A model generated the notes under the pieces. It ran no database searches and was not told where the DNA came from. It saw only the letters and a list, made by a program, of their open reading frames with translations. A stretch of DNA of 64,000 bases, from contig NZ_CP102509.1 of assembly GCF_024611995.1 (NCBI RefSeq), forward strand, positions 682,001 through 746,000. The letters are read 5' to 3'. This DNA is from Streptomyces sp. NBC_00162. GTDB taxonomy: Bacteria > Actinomycetota > Actinomycetes > Streptomycetales > Streptomycetaceae. Made by a program: the position numbers and the translations under genes. Below, piece after piece: positions 28,522 to 37,328 of this stretch (positions within the stretch are counted from its first letter, which is position 1; each line of letters begins with the position of its first letter).

Positions 28522-29598
28522 TCAGACGCCGTCGTCGGCGCACAGCGCCCAGACGTCGGTGTGGGTACCGGGCGAGGACTGACCGCCGGTGTGGGCGGCG
28601 GCTGTCCAGTACGCCGCCGTGGTGGTCCCGTCGCTGACCGCGGCGCCGCCGGAGGTGCTGGGGAAGCTTCCGTTGAGGTGGTCGCCGCCCGAACCCGGGC
28701 CGGTGAAGTCGGTGGTCGTCACGCTGCCTCCGCTGACCGCGGCGCCGCCGCTGACCAGCTTCCCGTCACCGCCTCCGCAGCCCACGGTCGCCGTCTGGCC
28801 GGTGCTCCCGGAGGTCGGGCCGCTCACCTCGCTGTGGCGGACCTTCACCGTGGCGCCGCTGACGTTGATGCCGCTTCCGCTGCAGATCGCGTAGGCGTAG
28901 GTGTAGTTGGCGCTGTTGGAGCTGCCGTCCCAGCCGACCGCCGACCAGGAGTCGGGGTTGGTCTCCCCGTCCGCCGCGGCCTTCGCACCGTAGCTGTGGG
29001 CGGAGTTGTTGAAGGTGGGGAAGCTGGCGATCGCCTTGTAGCTGCCCGTATTGCCCGGGGTGGTCCGGGCGCCGCCGCCGAGCAGGCGGGTGTTGGCCGG
29101 GCAGGTCGCCGTGACGCGGCCCACCGTCGCCCCGGTGGTGGGGGTGTTGGCCTTGTTCATGACGACCTGGGTGTGGTTGACCAGGTTGCTGGTGAAGCAC
29201 ATCGCGTACGGGGTGGTGGAGAAGGAGGCGTTGACCTGGCCCCCGGTTCCGCCTATGCCGAGCCAGTGCGTCACGTCAGTGCCCACGACACCGGTGGAGC
29301 CGGTGTATTCGGTGGTGCCGTCGGAGCTGGGCGAGGTGCCGTTGACGTGGTTGCCGTTCACGCCCGCGCCGGTGCCGATGGCCTGGTTGATCCCCCCGCC
29401 GGAGATCAGGCCGCCGGAACAGTCCGCGTGCGTCGATATCTCGGCGTTGGCGGTGGCGGGTCCGCTGGTGGCCCCGGGGGTCTTCACGGTGATGCTCACG
29501 GTGTTGGCGTAGGCGGTTCCCGGCACGGCCAGGGTCAGTACGGCACCCAGGAGCAGCGTCCTGCCCGTGGCGGAGCGGCGCAGAAGTCCTGTGTTCAT
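28522..29598 (-). CDS. Secreted repeat protein, function unknown
   Basis: The intact 358-residue protein begins MNTGLLRRSATGRTLLLGAVL, a Sec signal peptide, and is preceded by GGGGAGA. It contains three internal repeats, each with a Cys-containing turn, a SGGGI/LLGGGA/SGGAAV glycine motif, a phrase such as SFPTFNNSAHS or LNGSFPSTSGG, and a Trp near the end (HWLGIGG, SWSAVGW, YWTAAAHT). The pattern suggests three copies of one beta-rich module. The next gene downstream (27380-28470) is a paralogue only about 50 bp away, so a tandem duplication is likely. No enzymatic motif is visible. Confidence 0.82.
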   Translation of the reverse strand: MNTGLLRRSATGRTLLLGAVLTLAVPGTAYANTVSITVKTPGATSGPATANAEISTHADCSGGLISGGGINQAIGTGAGVNGNHVNGTSPSSDGTTEYTGSTGVVGTDVTHWLGIGGTGGQVNASFSTTPYAMCFTSNLVNHTQVVMNKANTPTTGATVGRVTATCPANTRLLGGGARTTPGNTGSYKAIASFPTFNNSAHSYGAKAAADGETNPDSWSAVGWDGSSNSANYTYAYAICSGSGINVSGATVKVRHSEVSGPTSGSTGQTATVGCGGGDGKLVSGGAAVSGGSVTTTDFTGPGSGGDHLNGSFPSTSGGAAVSDGTTTAAYWTAAAHTGGQSSPGTHTDVWALCADDGV

Positions 29599-30358
29599 GT
29601 GGATCTCCCCATCTGATGGGCGAAAGCGGCAAGCGATAGGCGTCAAAGGCGCATGGCGCGGTACGGAGCGGTATCCGAAAGCGGGGGCACGGGCGTCGTC
29701 GGTGCGGATTTGCCACGGCATCACAACGGTTGCCTGCCTCGCGGATGTATGCCGCTCAGGGGCAGACCAGGGGTTCAGATCGGCCATCTCGCGAGCAGCG
29801 CATGCGGACTCTAGCAGCGAAAATACCCTGCATCTACATATGAGATTCGTTATTTTAAGCAGCAGATGCGGATGTGCGGGATGTGACTACCCGGTAGCCC
29901 AAACGCCCCCAGGTCACACGCCCGTACGCGAAAACACCCGCCCCGCGCCGGGACCGCGGGATGGTTGATCCGCAGGCGGGTTGAGAGCTGGACGATGGAG
30001 TTGATGTGGGCCTGGACACATCGGCGGACCCGCTTGGTCCGCCGCAGGGTTCTGGTTTACCGGCGACGAGAAGGCGGAACTCGCCCGGCCGCGCCGCAAG
30101 GTCGGGCAGCTGCGCGAGGGAGAACAGAGCACCTCCCCGTCCTGCCGTGGCCGCCACTCAAGCGATAGAAAATAGGACAAAGAAACCTAAATAGTGCATT
30201 TAATTTGATTGTCTGTCATATGCCCCTTGATGGTGTGTCAGTCGCAAACGCGCGAGGCATAATCGGGCCCGGTCGTCTCCGGCAAGTGGTGGAGCCATCG
30301 GGACGCCGACTCCCCCTCGGCGGAAATCCGCACCGGATCGACCCTCAAGGCGTTGCAG
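29599..30358. other. Intergenic region with possible IS3-type relic
   Basis: About 29815-29870 and 30160-30230 are the most A/T-rich stretches nearby and probably hold the promoters of the flanking divergent genes. On the plus strand, 30060-30125 reads FTGDEKAELARPRRKVGQLR, similar to the leucine-rich end of IS3-family OrfA proteins. It is too short and too degraded to be certain. Confidence 0.35.
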
Positions 30359-32484
30359 ATGTCCCTGGCCAGCCGCACCCGCCTCGCGGCCCTGCTCGCC
30401 ACGCTCACCGTCGGCGCCGCCGGGGTGACGACCTGGGCCTACGGATACGGGAACGCGCAGGAGCCAACGGCTCCCGAGGCGGCCTTCCGCCCGAGTGTGA
30501 CCGAGGGCACGGTCCTCCAGGTCGTCGCGCATCCCGACGACGACCTGTTCTTCATGAACCCCGACCTGAGCCGCTCCATATCGACGGGCGTCAAGGTCGC
30601 CACCGTCTACCTGACCTCCGGCGAGTCCGACGGCAGGAACGAGGCCCACAGCCCGCACCTGGAGGACCCCGCGGGCCCCGCCGACCACGCCGCCTACGCG
30701 GAGGCCCGGCAGAACGGCATACGGGCCGCCTACGCGCAGATGGCCACCGGTAGCCGCACCAGCGCGTGGCAGCGCAGGTCCATACCCACCGCGGGCGGGG
30801 GAGCGCCGAGGTGGACGTCCTCGTCGCCAGGCCCGAGGTCAACCTGGTATGGATGCAGCTGCGTGAGGCCCGCAGCATCTCCGGCGACAATCCGGACAGC
30901 CTGCGCGGCCTGTGGGACGGCAAGGTTCCCGCCCTGGGCGCCCAGCTGACCTCCGGAACGCCGGTCAAGCCCTGGTTCTCGTACACCAAGGAGCAGGCTG
31001 TGGAGGCCATCGCGGACATCTTCGCGATGTACCGGCCGACCACGATACGGACGCAGGACCCGACGCCCGGCCGGTCGCAAGGCGGCGGCGCCTTCCTCGA
31101 CCACCAGGACCACATGTACGGAGCCCGCTTCGTACAGGCCGCGGCCGAACGCTACGCGAAGGCCACGGACCGTCCGCACTTCTCGGTCCAGAACTATGTG
31201 AGCTACCCCAACAGCTCCCTGCCACCGACGCTCGACCCGCAGGCGGCCGAAGAGAAGCTCGGCTACCTCAAGACCTACGCCTGGACGGACCACCAGGACT
31301 GGTGCGGCAGCCCCGCCGGCTGCGGCGACCGCAAGACCGCGACCCGGCCCACCGGCGCCGGATGGAACCAGACCATCCGCTACAGCCGGGGCGACGGCAC
31401 CTCCTGGATGACCGAGGGCGTCTCCGGCCGGCTGTGGGCCTTCGCCGTCCTGGACGGCCGGATGGCGTACTGGTCGCGCAGCGGCCCGAAGACCTCCTGG
31501 CAAGGGCCCCAGTTCCTCCCCGGCACCGGGATCGACGCGGGCGCGACGGCTGCCCGGCTCCCCGACGGCAGGATCGCGGTCTTCGGCACCCAGACCACCC
31601 TGGGTGCCACGCCCCAGGAGTACGGGCGCAATGCCGTGTACGCCGTCCAGGCCACGCCCGACGGTGCCTTCGGCCCGTGGGAGTCACTGGGCACCCCGGA
31701 CATAGACGACATATCCGGCACCTCGGCGATCAGTGCACCTGCCGTCGCCGTGGACCGCACCGGCCGGATGACCGTGTACGTACGCGATTCCCTGCGCACC
31801 CTGCGCGCCCGTGCCCAGGCGACCCCGGACGGCGCCTTCGGCGCATGGCAGGCCCTCGGCGGCACCAGCCTGCAGGGCGACCCGGTCACCGCGACCGACG
31901 GGGCGGGGCGGCGCCATGTGTACGCGGCCACGCCCCAGAGCGTGCTGGCCTGGATCCAGCCGACACCGGACGCCCCGTTCAGCGGCCCCTTCCCGACCGG
32001 GCTGCCGGCGACCACCGGTCCGCTCTCGGCGAGCCCGCAGGGCGACGGCGTCCGCCTGTACTTCCGCCACCCCGGCACGGGCACCGTCGGCACGAGCCTG
32101 GCCACCGCGGGCGCGCCCGCGCCGACGTTCTCTCCGGTCACCGAGGCTGGCGGCGGGGGCGGCTACGGCGCCGTCGGTGTCGCGGGCCACCTGCTCGCGG
32201 GCCGCGCGGGCGCGGGCACGGTCAGTGTGTCGGGCCCGGACGATGCGCCGTCCTGGTACGAGTCCCAGATGCTCTACACGGGCGCACCGGCGGCCATGGC
32301 CGAGCCGGACGGCACGACCGTGGCCGCAGCCCTGGGCCTGGACGCCGGGCTGCACATCACCACGGCTCCCCCGGCCGGATCCGAGCCTCTCGGCAGCCGC
32401 CCGCCCGCCTCCCCGTGGCACCGGGCGGCCCAGCCCTCGACGGTCACGCAGTCCGCACGCGCGGACTCCGTGTGGCAGCGCTGA
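30359..32484 (+). CDS. Secreted PIG-L/LmbE family deacetylase with C-terminal repeat region (one frame break)
   Basis: The protein begins MSLASRTRLAALLATLTVGA, a signal peptide or anchor. The PIG-L deacetylase domain follows, with the metal motif AHPDDD at about residue 57 and a second metal motif HQDH in FLDHQDHMYG; such enzymes remove N-acetyl groups from GlcNAc-type sugars. After about residue 340 come repeated propeller-like units (QATPDGAFGPWESLG, QATPDGAFGAWQALGG, QPTPDAPFSGPF). The frame changes near residue 147; one extra G in the run 30797-30801 yields a 708-residue protein. The ATG at 30359 has AAGG at good spacing. It may act on extracellular glycans. Confidence 0.8.
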
Positions 32485-32573
32485 CCAGTGCGGGCGAGGA
32501 TGGCGGGCGGACCACGTCGGGGCCCGGCCGAGGTCGACTCCCGACCACCTGACCACTAGTGATCGGGGCTCCC

Positions 32574-33062
32574 ATGACCCGTTGCTCCACCGTGCGCGGG
32601 CGCGCGGGACAGCGAACGGTCCGCGCCGTGGTCTCCGTCGCCATGCTGGTGGCCCTCGCCACCGGGTGCAGGAACGACGCCACGCCGGCCTGGGGGTACC
32701 CGGAGCTCGAGGCCACCGTGGGATCGCTCTCCCGCGCCCTGGAAGAAGCCTGTGACGGGACGGCCTCCGACGGCTGCGCCGACGACCTCGACCGGCTCGA
32801 CACCCTGGCGGAGCGCGCCTTCGACGAGGTCCTCGACCACCGGCTCCTCGACGCGGGGTACGTCGAAGCCAGGAGCGAGGTGGACCGCGCGAGGGAGTTC
32901 CGGCTCGCCGCCGCAGCGCAGGCCCGGTCACCCCGTGATCCCAACTACCTTCCCCTCGGGCGGGCGATGGCGGCCGAAAGGCTCGCCTATCGGCGCCTCC
33001 TGGCCGAGCTGGAGAGGATCCGCACCACTCCGCCGCCGCGTGACGGGATGGAGCCCGTCTGA
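32574..33062 (+). CDS. Putative lipoprotein, function unknown
   Basis: The 162-residue product has a signal peptide ending in the lipobox LATGC (Cys at about residue 32), so it should be lipid-anchored outside the membrane. The mature part is helical and charged, with a Cys pair in ACDGTASDGCADDLDRL and repeated Arg/Glu-rich segments. No domain is recognised. It lies 90 bp downstream of the PIG-L gene on the same strand and could be co-transcribed with it or with the membrane protein that follows. The ATG at 32574 is used; an in-frame GTG at 32559 is possible. Confidence 0.65.
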   Translation: MTRCSTVRGRAGQRTVRAVVSVAMLVALATGCRNDATPAWGYPELEATVGSLSRALEEACDGTASDGCADDLDRLDTLAERAFDEVLDHRLLDAGYVEARSEVDRAREFRLAAAAQARSPRDPNYLPLGRAMAAERLAYRRLLAELERIRTTPPPRDGMEPV

Positions 33063-33259
33063 GCCCCCGCCGCGCCCCGTGGCTCGAGCACTAAGGCCGC
33101 AGGGACGTTTCTCGGCGCTCCGTACCCGTCCTGGCGCACCCGGGATGCCGGTGGTGCCGAACCGTGCACATCATGGGTGTTCGCGGGCCGTGCGGTCACC
33201 GCGGTCGGCGGGCGCATCGGCCGCCTCTCCGGCCGGGCCCCGCTGCGAAGGGGTGGTGT

Positions 33260-34794
33260 ATGAGCACTGCTGCGGTCGACGGCGAGGACGTCCGCACCTC
33301 CTCCTCCGCGGTGGGCCGGGGAACCGGCCGCCGCCCCTCCTGCGCAGGCTCCTCCCCGCAGCCGGGGCGACGCTCGTCGCGGCGGCCGGAGCCCTGATCG
33401 CCGTCGGATGCTTCCTCGGTCTCTACGTACGCCCCACGTCCGACGACTGGTGCGCCGCGTGGAAGGCCCGTGATCTGGGAGTCCTCGGCATCACGTCCGA
33501 TTTCTACATGACCCAGAACGGCAGGATCGCCAACGCCTTCCTGAGCGGTGTCGTCTACGGCGACGGACTGGCCGGGACCAAGATCCTGCCGACGGTCATC
33601 GCCGTCTCCTTCACAGCCGGACTCGTCCTGTTGGGGCGTGAATTCATTCGGCTTCTCGGCGGCAGACCCCGGGTGCTGGTCCTGACCGCCTGCGCCCTGG
33701 TGGTCCAGGCGCTGCTCTACTTCGGGGGCACCCGCAGCTATCAGGTACTGCTGTGGGCCCCTGCCACGATCTCCCACACCGTTCCGAGCGTCATCGGCGT
33801 GTGGATGCTCCTGCTGGCCATCCGGACCGTCCGCCATCCAAGTGCCGCCGCCCGCGCGGCCGGCTTCGCCTCTGCGTTCCTCGTCGGCTTCGCGCTCGGC
33901 ACCCTGAGCGAGCCGTTCGCGCTCGTCAGCGGGCTGCTCGCCGCCGCGGTCGGGCTGCTCTCCCTGCCCCGCCTCGGCCTGGCACGGAACTGGCATCCAT
34001 TCACCTGGTGCCTGCTCTGGTGCTCCGGCCTCGTTTGCGGACTGGCCGTGCTCTACACCTCTCCGGGCGCCCGATGGCGCCGGGCCCAGCAGCCGGACAA
34101 GGCATCCATGCTGTCCGCGGGCGAGCTCACGGGCACCTTCGAGGACTGGCTGCGCATGTGGGACTCCGTCACCGGCCAGTGGGCCTACCTCGGAGCCGCC
34201 GCCGTCGGCGTCCTCCTGGGCCTGGCGAGCGGGCTCCGCGGGCCCTCGCCCGGTCAGCGGGAGCCGCGGCGGACCGTCCCCCGCAAAGTGCTGATCGCCA
34301 TGCTTCTGCTCCCGGTGCCCGTGGTGGTGCTGGGGTCGCTCGCGGTGGCGGTGGGCCTGCGCAGCGGCTACGGCCCGAGCGGGTGGACGTACGCCCGTAC
34401 CTGGACGAGCTACCTCGTGCCGATGGAACTGGCGCTCTGCGGGTACGGCGCACTGCTGGGAGCGTGGGGCGGCCGGTGGCTCTCGGGCCGTCGCGCCGAC
34501 GCGGCCCTCGTGACCGGCGCCGTGGCGGCGGGCTGCCTGGCGCTGGCCTCGGTGACCGCGCTCGTCCCGAACGTCCAGCAGCTCACCACCTCCACGGTCG
34601 CCCGTTCCGTGGCCTGGGACGCCCAGAACTCCCGCATCCGGACCGATGCCGTACGGGGGGCCACGGACGTGGGCTACCGGCCCCTGCACATCGGCACTCT
34701 CGCCGAGCCCTTCTTCACGGGGAACTACGAGCGGGACTGGGTCGCGGCCTGCGTTTCGAAGTGGTACGGCGTCGACCGGATCCACCGCAGCTGA
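33260..34794 (+). CDS. Multi-pass membrane protein, DUF6056-like (one frame break)
   Basis: After a 35-residue basic N-terminus the protein contains about ten hydrophobic helices. An extracytoplasmic loop early in the protein (RPTSDDWCAAWKARDLGVLG with TQNGRIANAFL) recalls the acidic catalytic loop of GT-C-type glycosyltransferases and DUF6056 proteins. The start ATG 33260 (AAGGGG upstream) and the membrane region are in different frames; adding one C to 33334-33337 joins them into 511 residues. It may transfer a lipid-linked sugar to a surface polymer, but this is inference from topology only. Confidence 0.65.
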
Positions 34795-34892
34795 GCCGCG
34801 AGTCGCCTCGGACCGCTGCTACGCGTTCGGCTCTTGCTGCCACGAGTGAGGCTCTTGACCCTCACGTGGCGTCAGGCCGCATAGTCGATGCC

Positions 34893-36008
34893 GTGGAGGA
34901 TCACTGGACCGTGGGACGCGTGGCCGAGCTGGCCGACGTGAGCGTCCGCACGCTGCATCACTATGACGAGATCGGGCTCGTTCGGCCGTCGGGGCGGACC
35001 GTGGCCGGGTACCGGGCCTATTCGGCGGGCGACGTGGAACGGCTGCGGGAGGTGCTGGCCTATCGGCGGTTGGGCTTCGGGCTGCGGGAGGTTGCGGAAC
35101 TGGTCGGCGACCCGTCCACCGACGCGGTCGCGCACCTGCGCCGACTGCGCGGCCTGCTGCTGGAGCGGCGTGATCGCGCTGACGCCATGGTGGAGGCCAT
35201 CGACAGGGAACTCGAGGCACGGGCGAGAGGACTGAAGGTGACACCGGAGGAACAACTGGAGATGCTCGGTGCACGGCTGTACGACGCGATCGGCGGCGCC
35301 TACACCGCGACACGGCGTACCGAGCCACGGATCGCCGCGCAGATCTGGGACGCGCTCGGGGACGCGCAGACGGTGCTGAACGTCGGGGCCGGCACCGGCT
35401 CCTACGAGCCTGCTGATCGCGACGTGACCGCGGTGGAGCCATCAGCGGTCATGCGGGGGCAGCGGCCTGCCGGCTCGGCGCCGTGCGTGGCCGCCGCCGC
35501 GGAGAGCCTGCCGTTCGAGGACCGCTCCTTCGACGTCGCGATGGCCGTCTCCACCGTTCACCACTGGGGGGACCCGATTGCGGGGCTGCACGAGATGCGG
35601 CGCGTGGCCCGCCGCGTGGTGGTGCTCACGTTCGACACCGACGAGCCCGGATGGCAGGACCGGTTCTGGCTCAGCCGCGACTACCTGCCCGAGTTCGCCG
35701 GCGTCCTCGCAGAATTTCCCTCGCTTGCCGGGATGGCCGAGGCGATCGGCGCCCGCGCCGAGCCGGTGCCCATCCCGTGGGACTGCGCCGACGGCCTGTT
35801 CGAGGCGTACTGGCGCCGACCGGGAGCGTATCTGGAGGATCACGTGCGCCGTGCGATGTCGGTGTGGACGAGGGTCGGGCCGGAGGCCGAGCAGCGGGCG
35901 GTACGAAGCCTCGGCGACGACCTCGAGTCTGGCCGGTGGGCCGAGCGCAACAGCGACCTCGCCGGCCTCGACGCGGCAGATCTCGGCCTCCGCCTGCTCA
36001 TGGCCTGA
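34893..36008 (+). CDS. MerR family regulator fused to a SAM-dependent methyltransferase domain
   Basis: The 371-residue protein combines two domains. Residues about 5-75 are a MerR DNA-binding domain (TVGRVAELADVSVRTLHHYD, then LVRPSGRTVAGYRAYS). A coiled dimerisation helix runs to about 120. From about 130 there is a class I methyltransferase fold: TVLNVGAGTGSYEP (motif I), the acidic end of strand 2 in VTAVEPS, and SLPFEDRSFDVAMAVSTVHH (motif IV region). A small-molecule-sensing or self-regulated methyltransferase is one possibility. Translation starts at GTG 34893; GTG 34866 is an alternative. No Shine-Dalgarno sequence is obvious. Confidence 0.75.
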   Translation: MEDHWTVGRVAELADVSVRTLHHYDEIGLVRPSGRTVAGYRAYSAGDVERLREVLAYRRLGFGLREVAELVGDPSTDAVAHLRRLRGLLLERRDRADAMVEAIDRELEARARGLKVTPEEQLEMLGARLYDAIGGAYTATRRTEPRIAAQIWDALGDAQTVLNVGAGTGSYEPADRDVTAVEPSAVMRGQRPAGSAPCVAAAAESLPFEDRSFDVAMAVSTVHHWGDPIAGLHEMRRVARRVVVLTFDTDEPGWQDRFWLSRDYLPEFAGVLAEFPSLAGMAEAIGARAEPVPIPWDCADGLFEAYWRRPGAYLEDHVRRAMSVWTRVGPEAEQRAVRSLGDDLESGRWAERNSDLAGLDAADLGLRLLMA

Positions 36009-36076
36009 ACCGCGTCGCGACGTCAGTGTCATGGCGGCTCCTGGGCGGCCCGGCAGATCGTCGCGCGCAGCCCCCG

Positions 36077-37326
36077 TCAGTCGGCGGCCCGGCGCCTGCC
36101 CCGTCGGCGGCGCGGGTACGGCAAGAGCCGCGGCGAGCGTTTGGCGGCCACGTCCTCGACCCAGCCGAAGGTCAACACCAGCAGGCCGAGCAGCGGGATC
36201 GCCACCAGCAGCGTGAACCACTGGCTGGCCAGCAGCCACTGGAGGTTCTTGTAGAAGAAGGAGACGCTCCAGAGGGGTCGATCAGCGGGATGGCGACCAC
36301 CAGTGCGGCCTGGTGCCACAGGTAGATGCTGACGGCGCGTGCGTTGATCAGGCTGATCAGGCCGTTCCACCGTTCCAGCGGCCTGGGCCACTGCTCCCAG
36401 GACGGGCTTACGTGGAGCAGGATGGCAACGAAGCCCAAGGACCACAGGGCCTGGGCAATCGGCCAGGACTCGATGTCGGTCGGTACGGTCGGATCGACCG
36501 GCCGGGTCTGCAGGTACCAGAAGCCGGCCACCATGATCAGCGGCGCGATGGACGGCAGTACGTACTGCGGGACCTTCTTGAGCAGCCCCTCCTGGTGGGC
36601 CATGCCGAGGATCCAGCAGGAGCCGAACATCGTGAAGTCGTTGGCGGTCTCCCAGACCCGGCTGTAGATGAACTCCTGGTCGGCGAAGAACGTGTTCATG
36701 ACGATCAACAGCGCCAGTGGAGTGACCAGCGTCAACACCGGAAGTCGTCGCAGCGCCCAGAGCATCAGCGGTGAGAGCAGCACGTACCACAGGTAAGCCC
36801 GCAGGTACCAGAGCGGGACGATGATCTGCTCGGCCCAGGTGTGTTCCACCTGATGGAAACCGGACAGGCCCTCCGCGAACGGCGGCGTGCTGAGCGGCAG
36901 GATCCAGAACGCCAGCTTGGCCCACCACCAGGTGGGGTGGCCGTCGGAGTCGGGGCCCCAGCCGTCAAGGATCTGGAGGGTGATCAGGACGGCGCCGAAC
37001 AGCCACATCGGCGGGAGCAGCCGGCGCAGTCGGCCGCGGATCACGCCGAGAGCGGGACGGCTGAGCGAGCGGGTCATCAGCGCGCCGGCCAGCGCGAACA
37101 TCACGCCCATCGACGGGAAGGCGAGGGGCAGCCAGAACCAGCCGAAGTTGTGGTACAGCACCACGCGAAGCAGCGCCAGAGCGCGCAACAGGTCGAGATA
37201 GAGGTCCCGGCCGCCCTTGCGTGTGGACGGTGCCTCCGGTTCCGGCTCCTGCTGCTGTAGCAGAACGGCGGGGATTCTCAACTGGACGGTGTCCTGAGCG
37301 CGCCCGAGGTCCATGGATGCGGTCAT
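36077..37326 (-). CDS. Acyltransferase family membrane protein (one frame break)
   Basis: The protein is a member of the acyltransferase-3 family with about ten membrane helices. The N-terminal DLYLDLLRALALLRVVLYHN contains the conserved Arg...His of the family, and ARAVSIYLWHQAALVV fits the C-terminal helix motif. The last 60 residues (SVSFFYKNLQWLLASQWFTL onward) are in another frame; one extra base in the G run 36274-36277 (plus strand) gives 416 residues. It follows the matB-like gene by two bases, so the two are co-transcribed, and it probably O-acylates the exopolysaccharide made by that synthase. The basic C-terminus ends RRRRGRRRAAD. Confidence 0.75.
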
Positions 37327-37328
37327 GG

